Positions 1-8,131 of a stretch of DNA of 64,000 nucleotides are shown here, one piece after another (within the stretch, counting starts at the first letter, position 1; the number at the start of each line of letters is the position of its first letter). The translations under genes were made by a program, and so were the position numbers. The notes beneath the pieces are model-generated. The model did not search any database and was not told where the DNA came from. It saw only the letters and a list, made by a program, of their open reading frames with translations. The stretch comes from AWTP1-13 sp033764875 (lineage in GTDB: Bacteria; Pseudomonadota; Alphaproteobacteria; Rhizobiales; Hyphomicrobiaceae), in NCBI GenBank assembly GCA_033764875.1, contig JANRIO010000112.1, positions 6,622-70,621 on the forward strand, written 5' to 3'.

Positions 1-309
1 CGGCAGGAATACGCCACCCGCTTGCGCAACGAGGCGGGCGCCCCGTTCCCCGTGCTGACCGACATCGACAACGGCTATGCCCTGTCGTTGCAGCTCACCT
101 TCTGGCTCGGCGAGGAGCTCGAGACCTACATGCGCTCCCGCGACATCGATCTGGGCAGGGCCCAGGGCAACGAAAGCTGGTTCGTCCCGGTCCCGGCGAC
201 CTTCGTCGTGGGCAGGGACGGCATCATCGCGGCCCGCCACGTCGATCCCGACTATCGCAACCGGATGGAGACGCAGGCGATCGTCGAGGCCATTCGCAGC
301 CTCGCCTGA
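1..309 (+). CDS. Peroxiredoxin-like (AhpC/TSA) protein, 3' part only
   Basis: The frame is open from the first base of the window and ends at TGA 307-309, so the start and N-terminal half lie outside. The visible 102 residues look like the C-terminal half of a thioredoxin-fold AhpC/TSA-type peroxiredoxin: a conserved cis-Pro segment (VPVPATFVVGRDGIIAARHV) is followed by a short C-terminal helix. These proteins reduce peroxides through a cysteine, but the peroxidatic Cys would be in the missing part, so activity cannot be judged. The next gene is on the opposite strand and converges with it. The fold is fairly secure; the exact subfamily is not. Confidence 0.7.
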   Translation, partial: RQEYATRLRNEAGAPFPVLTDIDNGYALSLQLTFWLGEELETYMRSRDIDLGRAQGNESWFVPVPATFVVGRDGIIAARHVDPDYRNRMETQAIVEAIRSLA

Positions 310-318
310 CGGCGCCGG

Positions 319-1206
319 CTATGCACCGCCGGGCCTTGACCAGTCCCGCGCGCGCAGGAGCTTCATGAACATGTCGCCCGCCGGCGAGCGCGGCCTCCCG
401 GCCACGCCGTAGAGGAACACCTTGCGCGCCTGCTCCAGCTCCCGCACGCGCACTCTCCGCAGCTCCGCGTCCCGTGCCAGCGTGTCGGGCAGCAGCGCGA
501 TCCCCTGCCGCGTCTTCAGCAGGGCCACGACGTCGGACGGCCACTCCAGCTGATGGCTCTGCAGCGTCAAGCCGTGCTCGGCAAGCGTCTGCCCGAGCGA
601 GCGTGTCGCTTCGCACCTCTCGCTGACGAGCAGGCAATGCCCTGCCAGCTGCCCGAGGGCGAGGGTTTCCGCATTGGCGAACGGGTGCTCACGGTGCACG
701 ACGATCTCGAACTCCTCCTCGAAGAGCGGCCAGGCATCGAGCCGCTCCCAGGCCTGCTCGAAGGGGCCCGCGATCGAGAAATCCGCACTTCCCCGTTGCA
801 GCAGGTCCCCGATCTCGTCGCCGTGTCGTCGCATGAGCCTCAATTGCAGCCCGTCGATCCGGCGATGCATTTCCGACAGCGCCGGCAGAAACTGCTCGAT
901 GCTGACGTTGCTCGACAGCACGACGGAGAGCGGCTTTGCTTCCCCCTTCTTGAGCAGCGATGCCAGGTTCTTTGCCGCCAGCGCGCTCTCGTAGCACTGC
1001 TGCATCAGCGGCAGCATGCGCTGGCCGAGATCGGTCAGGTGCGTATTCTTGCCCTCGCGGCGCACCAGCTCGCCGCCGAGCTCCTGCTCCAGCTGCTGCA
1101 CGGCCCGTGTCAGCGCCGGCTGCGACACGTTGCATTGCTCCGCCGCGCGCGTGAAATTCAAGGTTCGCGCCACGGTGATGAAGTACCGGATCTGATGCAT
1201 TTCCAT
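319..1206 (-). CDS. LysR-family transcriptional regulator
   Basis: A 295-residue LysR regulator. The N-terminal winged helix-turn-helix (about residues 1-65, containing LNFTRAAEQCNVSQPALTRA) is classical and is followed by a periplasmic-binding-protein-like effector domain. I chose ATG 1206 because the HTH begins immediately there; an ATG two codons on (1200) is also possible, and the longer open frame upstream has no LysR homology. It diverges from the cupin gene at 1420, with 213 bp between them, the usual arrangement for a LysR regulator and its target. Its HTH is strikingly similar to that of the LysR gene at 8132-9055. The effector is unknown. Confidence 0.9.
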   Translation of the reverse strand: MEMHQIRYFITVARTLNFTRAAEQCNVSQPALTRAVQQLEQELGGELVRREGKNTHLTDLGQRMLPLMQQCYESALAAKNLASLLKKGEAKPLSVVLSSNVSIEQFLPALSEMHRRIDGLQLRLMRRHGDEIGDLLQRGSADFSIAGPFEQAWERLDAWPLFEEEFEIVVHREHPFANAETLALGQLAGHCLLVSERCEATRSLGQTLAEHGLTLQSHQLEWPSDVVALLKTRQGIALLPDTLARDAELRRVRVRELEQARKVFLYGVAGRPRSPAGDMFMKLLRARDWSRPGGA

Positions 1207-1419
1207 CGCGTGGCGATCCCTGCGCCGTTCCGTGGGCTGTCCACTATGCGATCCGGGCCTGTCAAACACAAGGCAGAGCCGCTGGTGCCGCTCCCCGGGA
1301 CGTCCCATGCCCGCCTCGCATCGAGTCATGAGGCAATCGGCATTTAAATCTGCGCGCCGTCTCCTTCATCTTCGAGCTTGCAACGCGGTTGAGACCGCCC
1401 CAAGCAATGGAGAAGCACC

Positions 1420-1923
1420 ATGTTGATATGCCGCACGCGCGGGCGAGTGGGCCGAGATCTCCTGGCAGCAGCCGGCGCATTCCTGCTCGCAGGCTGCCTC
1501 GGCTCTCTGGCAGCGTCCGCCGGCCAGTGTCCCGCGCGCGCCGTGGTGGCCGACGGCCAGGGCCAGAAGATGAACCCGGCCAAGGCAGCCGGCGTGACCG
1601 ATAGCGTTCTGCAGCGCATCGACCTCGCCAACGAGCCCGTCGGTCTCAAGCAGCACGCGCTCCGGCTGCGTCGCCTCGTGGTGCAGCCCGGCGGCATCGT
1701 TCCCTGGCACAGCCACACCGACCGCCCCGCCATCATCATCATCCTCAGCGGTACGATCACCGAGTATCGCAGCACCTGCACCGTGCCCATCGTGCACCGC
1801 GCCGGCGACAGCACCATCGAGGTCAAGAACACCTCGCACTGGTGGCGCAACAACACGCGCCGTCCTGTCATCCTTCTGTCCGCGGATCTGTTTCACGACA
1901 GCGCCGACCCTCACATGATGTGA
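1420..1923 (+). CDS. Cupin-fold putative lipoprotein
   Basis: A 167-residue small beta-barrel cupin. The N-terminus has Arg residues, a hydrophobic stretch and a lipobox-like LLAGC (Cys about residue 26), suggesting export and possibly lipid anchoring. The barrel contains a cupin motif 1-like segment (PGGIVPWHSHTDRPA) with the two His expected for metal binding and a later segment around THE TSHWWRNN region. Such proteins may bind a metal and a small molecule; the function is unknown. It diverges from the LysR gene at 319-1206 and is closed by a strong terminator (1944-2014), so it is probably a single-gene transcript under that regulator. The fold is fairly sure; lipoprotein status is an inference. 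Confidence 0.7.
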   Translation: MLICRTRGRVGRDLLAAAGAFLLAGCLGSLAASAGQCPARAVVADGQGQKMNPAKAAGVTDSVLQRIDLANEPVGLKQHALRLRRLVVQPGGIVPWHSHTDRPAIIIILSGTITEYRSTCTVPIVHRAGDSTIEVKNTSHWWRNNTRRPVILLSADLFHDSADPHMM

Positions 1924-1943
1924 GGCAAGGCGCCCTGTCGCTT

Positions 1944-2014
1944 GCCGGAGTGCGACGGTCCTCCCCCCGCCCTGCCATCCCCAGCGGCAGGTCGCACTCC
2001 GGCCCCCTCTTTTT
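1944..2014 (+). terminator. Intrinsic terminator after the cupin gene
   Basis: A perfect 13-bp stem (GCCGGAGTGCGAC at 1944-1956 pairing with 1991-2003) closes a 34-nt loop and is followed by a T-rich tract at 2008-2014. It ends the cupin transcript just before the 3-hydroxybutyrate dehydrogenase start at 2031, so that gene needs a promoter inside or close to this element. Confidence 0.75.
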
Positions 2015-2030
2015 CCTGATGAGGCACGTC

Positions 2031-2861
2031 ATGCAGAAAGCGCTGCACCTTCCCGCCCCGGGCGGCCAGATCTTTGACGAGTTGCGCGGCAAGGTGGCCG
2101 TCGTCACGGGATCGACCAGCGGCATCGGGCTCGGCATCGCCACAGCCTTCGCCCGGTCGGGCATGAGCGTGATGCTCAACGGTCTCGGCAGGCCGGACGA
2201 TGTCGAGGCGACACGGAGAGCTCTCGAAGGCGCCTCCGGCGCCAGCGTCGGCTACGCGCCGGCCGACGTGAGCCGGCCCGCCGACCTCCTGGGCATGATC
2301 GAGGCGACACGCGCCCGCTTCGGCCGCATCGACGTGCTCGTCAACAACGCCGGCGTCCAGCACGTGGAGGCGATCGAGACGTTTCCGGTCGCCAAGTGGG
2401 ACGCCATCATAGCGATCGACCTCTCCTCCGCCTTCCACGCCATGCGTGCCGTCATTCCGGAGATGAAGGCCAGGAGATCCGGCCGCATCATCAACATCGC
2501 CTCCGCGCATGCTCTTGTGGCATCGCCGTTCAAGTCGGCCTACGTCGCCGCCAAGCATGGGCTTCTCGGCCTGACCAAGACGGTCGCCCTCGAGACCGCG
2601 GAATTCGGCATCACCGTCAACGCCGTCTGCCCGGGCTACGTGCTGACGCCGCTCGTCGAGAGGCAGATCCCCGAGACGGCACGGGCGCGTGGCTTGAGCG
2701 AGGAGCAGGTGATCCGGGACGTCCTCCTGCACGCCCAGCCGACGCGCGCCTTCGTCACCACCGAGCAGGTCGGCGCGCTGGCGGCGTTTCTCTGCACGAG
2801 CGCGGCCGCCTCGATCACCGGCACGGCGCTGCCGGTCGAAGGCGGCTGGACGGCGCAATAG
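2031..2861 (+). CDS. bdhA: 3-hydroxybutyrate dehydrogenase (SDR family)
   Basis: A 276-residue short-chain dehydrogenase. It has an N-terminal TGSTSGIGLGI nucleotide-binding motif, NNAG, a catalytic Ser (NIASAHA), YVAAK as the Tyr-x3-Lys pair and the C-terminal ITGTALPVEGGWTAQ segment typical of D-3-hydroxybutyrate dehydrogenases. The enzyme interconverts (R)-3-hydroxybutyrate and acetoacetate with NAD in the cytoplasm, the step after polyhydroxybutyrate depolymerisation. ATG 2031 has a GAGG ribosome site about 7 bases upstream; an in-frame ATG at 2019 is the alternative. The patatin gene follows after 9 bp and is probably co-transcribed. Subfamily assignment rests on the C-terminal signature. 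Confidence 0.88.
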   Translation: MQKALHLPAPGGQIFDELRGKVAVVTGSTSGIGLGIATAFARSGMSVMLNGLGRPDDVEATRRALEGASGASVGYAPADVSRPADLLGMIEATRARFGRIDVLVNNAGVQHVEAIETFPVAKWDAIIAIDLSSAFHAMRAVIPEMKARRSGRIINIASAHALVASPFKSAYVAAKHGLLGLTKTVALETAEFGITVNAVCPGYVLTPLVERQIPETARARGLSEEQVIRDVLLHAQPTRAFVTTEQVGALAAFLCTSAAASITGTALPVEGGWTAQ

Positions 2862-2870
2862 GAGGGCAGC

Positions 2871-4082
2871 ATGTCGGGTGCTTCGAAGATCGCGGAGGGA
2901 GCAAAGGCACGCCTCGCCGGCCCTCACGTCGGGCCGGGCCAGACCGTCCTTGTGTTCCAGGGCGGCGGCGCGCTCGGCGCCTATCAGGCCGGCGTGTACG
3001 AGGCCCTGCACGAGGCCGGTATCGAGCCCGATTGGATCGTCGGGACCTCCATCGGCGCCATCAACGCCGCGCTCATTGCGGGCAACCGGATGCCGGACAG
3101 GCTCGTACGGCTGAAGGAGTTCTGGAGCCGGATCGCCCACCGCTCGCCCTGGCACCGGACGGCCGCGTGGCCGCAGCTCTCCCTGGCCCTGTCCTATTTG
3201 AGCACGCTTGCGAACGGCATCGAGGGTTTCTTCCGGCCCAATCCCATGGCCTTCTGGAGCCCGCACGCGGTGCTCGGGGCCGACCGCGCCGGCTACTACT
3301 CGATCGAGCCCTTGCGGCAGACGCTCGAGGAGCTCGTCGATTTCTCGCTCGTCAACCGCTGCCGCCCGCGCCTGACCGTCGGCGCCGCCCACGTGCGCTC
3401 GAGCCAGATGAAATACTTCGACAGCCGCGAGATGCCCCTCGACGCCCGCCACGTCATGGCCTCGGGCGCTCTGCCTCCGGCCTTTCCCGCCGTCCGCATC
3501 GACGGCGAGCTCTATTGGGACGGCGGCATCCTGTCCAACACGCCGACGGAGGTGATCTTCGACGACCATCCGCGCCGCGATTCGCTGATCTTCGCCGTCC
3601 ACATGTGGAACCCCGCCGGACCCGAGCCGGAAACCATGTGGGAGGTGGCCCATCGCCACAAGGACATCCAGTACTCGAGCCGCGTCGCCACCCACATCGC
3701 ACGTCAGCTGCAGACGCATCGCCTCCGGCACGTGATCCGCGAGCTTGCCGGCCGGCTGCCCGAGGCCCAGCGCGCGACGCCGGAGGTCCGCGAGCTTGCG
3801 AGCTGGGGCTGCCTCACGCGTATGCACGTCGTGCGGCTGCTGGCCCCGAGGCTCGACCACGAGGACCATGCCAAGGACGTCGATTTCAGCCCCGGCGGCA
3901 TCCGCAGGCGCTGGGAGGCGGGCCTGTCCGACGCCAGGCGGGCGCTCGAGCAGAAGCCCTGGCAGGGCGAGTTCGACCCGCTCGATGGCGTCCTTCTCCA
4001 CGAGCCCGCCGCGGCCCCGTCCGCAACGGCTGGTGCCTCGCGCCCATCGCGTGAGGAAAGCCAGCCCAGCGCTGGAAGCTGA
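2871..4082 (+). CDS. Patatin-like phospholipase with C-terminal DUF3734-type region
   Basis: A 403-residue patatin-fold serine lipase. It has the oxyanion loop GGGALGAYQAGV, the nucleophile elbow GTSIG (Ser about residue 64) and the catalytic Asp in the DGG motif (YWDGGILSN). The C-terminal third resembles the extra domain (DUF3734) of bacterial patatins that lie beside 3-hydroxybutyrate dehydrogenase genes. A GGAGGG ribosome site lies 5 bases before ATG 2871. The gene sits 9 bp behind bdhA. This pairing suggests a role in lipid or polyhydroxyalkanoate granule turnover, but the substrate cannot be read from sequence. There is no signal peptide, so it is cytoplasmic. Confidence 0.88.
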   Translation: MSGASKIAEGAKARLAGPHVGPGQTVLVFQGGGALGAYQAGVYEALHEAGIEPDWIVGTSIGAINAALIAGNRMPDRLVRLKEFWSRIAHRSPWHRTAAWPQLSLALSYLSTLANGIEGFFRPNPMAFWSPHAVLGADRAGYYSIEPLRQTLEELVDFSLVNRCRPRLTVGAAHVRSSQMKYFDSREMPLDARHVMASGALPPAFPAVRIDGELYWDGGILSNTPTEVIFDDHPRRDSLIFAVHMWNPAGPEPETMWEVAHRHKDIQYSSRVATHIARQLQTHRLRHVIRELAGRLPEAQRATPEVRELASWGCLTRMHVVRLLAPRLDHEDHAKDVDFSPGGIRRRWEAGLSDARRALEQKPWQGEFDPLDGVLLHEPAAAPSATAGASRPSREESQPSAGS

Positions 4083-4108
4083 ACCCGCTCGATTGAAGGC
4101 ACCGGCCC

Positions 4109-5347
4109 ATGCTCCAGTCCACTGTCCGCGGCGAACGCGCGCGGGGCGCCGCCACACCGGTCGAGGCTCTCGAGCAGGCAGGCGCCGCCTGGGCTCGCAA
4201 CGCCACCATCGCGCTGATGGCATTCCTGACCGTGGTCGACCTGTTCGCGACGCAAGCCATCCTGCCCGGGCTCGTACGTCACTACGGCGTAACCCCTGCG
4301 GCCATGGGCGTCGCCGTCAACGCATCCACGTTGGGAATGGCCGTCTCCGGGCTGCTCGTATCGATCTTTGCGCGCCGCATTGACCGCCGCATCGGGATCG
4401 TCGCCAGTCTGGCCCTGCTGTCGGTCCCGACGGCGCTCCTCGCCGCCGCGCCCGGGCTCGGCACGTTCACCGTGCTCCGGGTCGTCCAGGGGCTGCTCAT
4501 GGCCGCGGCATTCACGCTGACGCTGGCCCATCTCGGGGAGCGGTGCAGCGCCGCCGCCGCCGCCGGTGCCTTCGCCGCCTACATAACCGGCAACGTGGCG
4601 AGCAACCTTGTCGGGCGGCTGTTCTCCGCGGCCATCGCCGATCACCTCGGGCTCGCGGCCAACTTCTACGTGTTCGCGCTCCTCAATCTCGCCGGTGCCG
4701 CGCTGGCCTATGCGACGGTGCACCAGGTCCCCACCGCGCCGTCTGCCCCCGCCGCGGCGCCGTCACCTGCCAATGCCTGGGCCGCTCACCTCCGCAATCC
4801 GCCTCTGCGTGCCGGCTTCGGCGTCGGCTTCTGCATCCTGTTTGCCTTCATCGGCACGTTCACATTCGTCAATTTCGTGCTGACCGCCGCGCCCATCTCG
4901 CTGGGGCCCATGCAGCTGGGTCTGGTCTATTTCGTGTTTCTGCCCTCGGTCCTCACCACGCCGCTGGCCGGTGCAGCCGTGACGCGATGGGGCACCCGGC
5001 CGGCCATCGGCCTCGGGCTGGCGACGGCGATTGCCGCGCTGCCTCTCCTGCTCTCCACGCGCCTCCCCTTCGTCCTGGCGGGAATGGTGCTCATGGGCAT
5101 CGGCACGTTCTTCGCACAGGCCGTCGCGACGGGCTTCGTCAGCCGCGCGGCCGCCACCGATCGCGCGGCGGCGAGTGGGATCTATCTCGCCGCCTACTTC
5201 GCGGGCGGGCTGATCGGCACCGCCGTCCTCGGCCAGGTCTTCGACCGTCTGGGCTGGGCCGCCTGCGTTGCCGGCGTCGGCCTGGCGCTGGCGGCGGCGA
5301 GCCTCCTGGCGCTGGGCTTGCGCCATCCATGCCCTTCGCCGCGCTGA
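4109..5347 (+). CDS. MFS transporter, putative efflux permease
   Basis: A 412-residue major facilitator protein with about 12 hydrophobic segments in two halves, separated by a Pro/Ala-rich cytoplasmic loop near residues 205-230. The first helices and the short basic loop after TM2 (SIFARRIDRRIG) fit drug/H+ antiporter-type MFS permeases. The substrate is unknown. It follows the patatin gene by 26 bp in the same direction and could be the last gene of that transcript. It ends facing egtD, with a GC-rich hairpin between them. Confidence 0.85.
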   Translation: MLQSTVRGERARGAATPVEALEQAGAAWARNATIALMAFLTVVDLFATQAILPGLVRHYGVTPAAMGVAVNASTLGMAVSGLLVSIFARRIDRRIGIVASLALLSVPTALLAAAPGLGTFTVLRVVQGLLMAAAFTLTLAHLGERCSAAAAAGAFAAYITGNVASNLVGRLFSAAIADHLGLAANFYVFALLNLAGAALAYATVHQVPTAPSAPAAAPSPANAWAAHLRNPPLRAGFGVGFCILFAFIGTFTFVNFVLTAAPISLGPMQLGLVYFVFLPSVLTTPLAGAAVTRWGTRPAIGLGLATAIAALPLLLSTRLPFVLAGMVLMGIGTFFAQAVATGFVSRAAATDRAAASGIYLAAYFAGGLIGTAVLGQVFDRLGWAACVAGVGLALAAASLLALGLRHPCPSPR

Positions 5348-5361
5348 TCGCGCGCAGCAAA

Positions 5362-5390
5362 GCGCCCCCCGGATCCGATCCGGAGGGCGC
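5362..5390. terminator. Hairpin between convergent MFS and egtD genes
   Basis: GCGCCC (5362-5367) pairs with GGGCGC (5385-5390) and CCGGAT (5369-5374) with ATCCGG (5378-5383), with one internal mismatch and a 3-nt loop. The position between two gene ends suggests a bidirectional terminator, although there is no clear T-run on either side. Confidence 0.5.
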
Positions 5391-5417
5391 GGGTCTTGGC
5401 TTCGTCGACCGCCGGAT

Positions 5418-6386
5418 CTAGTCCGAGACCAGCTCGTGCACGCTGAACAGGTCTTGCGCGTCGCTCCAGACCCGGCCTGGCCGCCAGCCGGCCGATGCCG
5501 CCAGCGAGCGGAACTGGCCGACGGCGTACTTGTAGGAGTTCTCGGTGTGGATCGTCTCGCCGGCCTCGAACCTGAAGCGCATGCCGCCCAGGCGCACATC
5601 CTGCTCGATCAGGCTGACGAGATGCATCTCGATGCGCCCGTCCCGCTCGTTGTAGATGGCCTCGTGCGAGAAGGCCGCGAGATCGAAGTCCGCGCCGAGC
5701 TCGCGATTGATCCGCTCGAGCAGATTGAGGTTGAAGGCGGCCGTCACGCCGGCCGCATCGTTGTAGGCCGGCAGCAGGACCTTGAGATCCTTCTTCAGGT
5801 CGACGCCGACGATCAGGCGGCCGCCGGGAGCGAGCACTGCGCGAAACAGCCGCAACAGCCGCTGCGCCTCCGGCGGCGTCAGATTGCCGATCGTCGAGCC
5901 GGGAAAGAAGCCGACCTTCGGCACCGGCTGCAGGTCGGGCGCGAGCGCGATCGGAAACGAGAAGTCCCCGACGACGGGCCGGACGTCGAGGGCGGGATAC
6001 CTCTGCGCGAGCCGTTGCCGCGCACCCTCCAGCGCGCCTGCCGACACGTCGATCATCACGTAGGCACGCAACGTCGGGAGGCAGTCGAGAAGGAGCTCCG
6101 TCTTGCGGCTTGAGCCCGAGCCGAACTCGACCAGCACCGCGCCTTCCGCGACGTCCGCCACCATGGCGTGGGCGTTGGCATTCAGGATCTCGGCTTCCGC
6201 TCGCGTCGGATAGTACTCCGGCAGCTCCGTGATCTCCTCGAACAGGGCGCTGCCGCGGTCGTCGTAGAAGTAGCGGCACGGCAGCGTTTTCTGCCGTCTC
6301 GACAAGCCTGCTGTCACCGCCCGCAGGAATTCCTCGCCGGCGGCGATTTGGACGCGTTGGTCGTCTCGATGCTTCAGCTTCAACAT
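5418..6386 (-). CDS. egtD: L-histidine N-alpha-methyltransferase EgtD
   Basis: A 322-residue SAM-dependent methyltransferase of the EgtD (DUF2260) family. It converts histidine to hercynine (trimethylhistidine), the first step of ergothioneine synthesis, in the cytoplasm. The sequence shows the family N-terminus (KTLPCRYFYDDRGSALFEEI), the ITELPEYYPTRAEAEIL segment and the SAM-binding VEFGSGSSRKTELLL loop; length is as expected. It starts 3 bp after the egtB stop, so the two genes form a tight operon. egtC and egtE are absent here, consistent with the short-form pathway in many proteobacteria. Confidence 0.93.
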   Translation of the reverse strand: MLKLKHRDDQRVQIAAGEEFLRAVTAGLSRRQKTLPCRYFYDDRGSALFEEITELPEYYPTRAEAEILNANAHAMVADVAEGAVLVEFGSGSSRKTELLLDCLPTLRAYVMIDVSAGALEGARQRLAQRYPALDVRPVVGDFSFPIALAPDLQPVPKVGFFPGSTIGNLTPPEAQRLLRLFRAVLAPGGRLIVGVDLKKDLKVLLPAYNDAAGVTAAFNLNLLERINRELGADFDLAAFSHEAIYNERDGRIEMHLVSLIEQDVRLGGMRFRFEAGETIHTENSYKYAVGQFRSLAASAGWRPGRVWSDAQDLFSVHELVSD

Positions 6387-6389
6387 GGC

Positions 6390-7676
6390 TCAGATCTCCA
6401 AGGCGAGGCGCACGCCGGTGAATTGCCAGCGCTGGTTGGGGTAGAAGAAGTTGCGGTACGTTGCGCGCGTGTGTCCGCGCGGCGTGGCGAAGGAGCTGCC
6501 GCGCAGCACCTGCTGGTTGACCATGAACTTGCCGTTGTACTCGCCCAAAGCCCCGGCCGGCGGGCGATAGCCGGGATAGGGAAGGTAGGCGCTTTGGGTC
6601 CACTGCCAGGCGTGGCCGTAGAGCTGTTTGAGCCCGTCCGCGTGCGGCGATGCGGGCGCTGCAGACAGGGCCAGCGGTTCTCCCTCGTCCACCGCGGCGC
6701 CCGAGCGTGCCGCGATCTCCCATTCGAATTCGGTCGGCAGCCGCACGCCCGCCCAGCGCGCGAACGCGTCCGCCTCGTAGTAGCTGACATGGGTGACGGG
6801 CGCCGCGGGGTCGACCTCCCTAAGGCCTTCGAGCGACATGGCGAGCCAGGCGCCGTCCTTCTCCTCCCAGTAGAGGGGCGCCTGCCAGCCTTCGCGAACG
6901 ACGCTGGCCCAGCCGTCCGACAGCCACAGCAGCGGGTTCTCGTAGGCGCGGTCGGCGATGAAGGCGAGCCATTCGCCGTTCGTCACGAGCCGGTCGGAGA
7001 GCTTGAACGGATGCACGAGGACGTCGTGGCACGGCGTCTCGTTGTCCCACGCGAACCCGCCGCCGTCGTGTCCGGCTTTGCGGATGCCGCCCTCGAAGGC
7101 GATCCAGCGCATGTCGCCCGGCTCCTGGGCCGGGCTGCGGGCCGCACGCGCGCCATAGGCCGGGCGCAGCGGGTTTGCCGCGAACAGTGCGAGGACGTCC
7201 GTCAGCAGCAGCTCCTGGTGCTGCTGCTCGTGATGGATGCCGGTCTCGATGAGGTGCGCGATGCGTCCCCGGTCCGCGCCGTGGCGCGCGCACAGGTCCT
7301 TGAGCGCGGCGTCGACGTGCGCTCGGTAGGCGAGGACCCGCTCCGTCGACGGCCGCGTCAGCACGCCGCGCCTGGGCCGAGGCTGCCGCGGCCCCTGGGT
7401 CTCGTAGTAGGAATTGAAGCAGTAGTTGAAGGTCTCGTCGAAGATCGTGTAGCCGGGCATGTGCTTGGCGAGCACGAAGGTCTCGAAGAACCAAGTCACA
7501 TGCGCGAGGTGCCACTTGGTCGGGCTCGCGTCGTCCATCGGCTGCACCACCATGTCCTCTGGAGTGAGCGGTCGCACGAGCTCGAGCGAGTACGCCCGCG
7601 TCGCGAGCAGGCGATGCGCTTTGGCTGCCAGCGGCTCTGACACGCTCGCGCTTTGCAAAGTGGATTGATCGAGCAT
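6390..7676 (-). CDS. egtB: Ergothioneine synthase EgtB (hercynine sulfoxide synthase)
   Basis: A 428-residue non-haem iron enzyme that joins hercynine to a cysteine-containing thiol with oxygen. It has an N-terminal DinB-like four-helix domain whose WHLAHVTWFFE and HEQQHQELLL segments carry the likely iron-binding His residues, and a C-terminal formylglycine-generating-enzyme-like domain (PVTHVSYYEADAFARW, RLPTEFEWE, VLRGSSFATP). I chose ATG 7676 because GGAGGGACAG stands directly before it; an ATG at 7688 overlaps that site and is possible. egtD follows after 3 bp. Which thiol is used (cysteine or gamma-glutamylcysteine) cannot be told. Confidence 0.92.
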   Translation of the reverse strand: MLDQSTLQSASVSEPLAAKAHRLLATRAYSLELVRPLTPEDMVVQPMDDASPTKWHLAHVTWFFETFVLAKHMPGYTIFDETFNYCFNSYYETQGPRQPRPRRGVLTRPSTERVLAYRAHVDAALKDLCARHGADRGRIAHLIETGIHHEQQHQELLLTDVLALFAANPLRPAYGARAARSPAQEPGDMRWIAFEGGIRKAGHDGGGFAWDNETPCHDVLVHPFKLSDRLVTNGEWLAFIADRAYENPLLWLSDGWASVVREGWQAPLYWEEKDGAWLAMSLEGLREVDPAAPVTHVSYYEADAFARWAGVRLPTEFEWEIAARSGAAVDEGEPLALSAAPASPHADGLKQLYGHAWQWTQSAYLPYPGYRPPAGALGEYNGKFMVNQQVLRGSSFATPRGHTRATYRNFFYPNQRWQFTGVRLALEI

Positions 7677-7885
7677 CTGTCCCTCCATATCGCCACCCTG
7701 AGGAGAGCCTAGTCGCTCGCTCAGCGTGGTGCTCACGCCTTCTCGGTCTCGTTTCGATGCATCTTCTGCATCGCCCGCGTCGGATCTGCGGCGGCATCGC
7801 GACGATGCCACGGCGGCATTTCCCTTCGGCTCGGCCCGCGCTGACAATGCTGTGATCCGGCCTGTGTTCCGGAGGGAGAGCTGCC

Positions 7886-8113
7886 ATGGCCAAGACCGCG
7901 ATTGGATGCGCCGCCGTCCTCCTGCTCGCGATCGCGATTGGGCTGCTGCTTGTGGAGACCGATCGCACTGCTGCCGAGGAGCCTTTCCCCGCCGCCGCGC
8001 ACGTCGGGACGGCGCCGTCGCCCGTACGCGCAACGCGGCGCGCGGCCCTGCGTTGCAGCCCCGATCTTGACTGCGCACCGCAGCGCGGCGAGGACGTCGC
8101 GATCCTGCCGTGA
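7886..8113 (+). CDS. Small putative secreted or membrane-anchored protein
   Basis: A 75-residue protein of unknown function. Its first 25 residues are a hydrophobic helix after a Lys (MAKTAIGCAAVLLLAIAIGL), which could be a signal peptide or anchor. The remainder is short, basic and contains two Cys (RCSPDLDC). A good ribosome site (GGAGGGAG) lies about 9 bases before ATG 7886. No homologue is recognised. It faces the LysR gene at 8132. The upstream signal and the hydrophobic N-terminus make it more likely real than chance, but the evidence is limited. Confidence 0.4.
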   Translation: MAKTAIGCAAVLLLAIAIGLLLVETDRTAAEEPFPAAAHVGTAPSPVRATRRAALRCSPDLDCAPQRGEDVAILP

Positions 8114-8131
8114 TCGCAGGGTATGGAAGGC

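Noticed and set aside
1911..4223. Long minus-strand open frame (770 codons) opposite bdhA and patatin
   Set aside because: It mirrors two well-recognised genes with strong ribosome sites; long antisense frames are expected at this GC content and the product has no domain.
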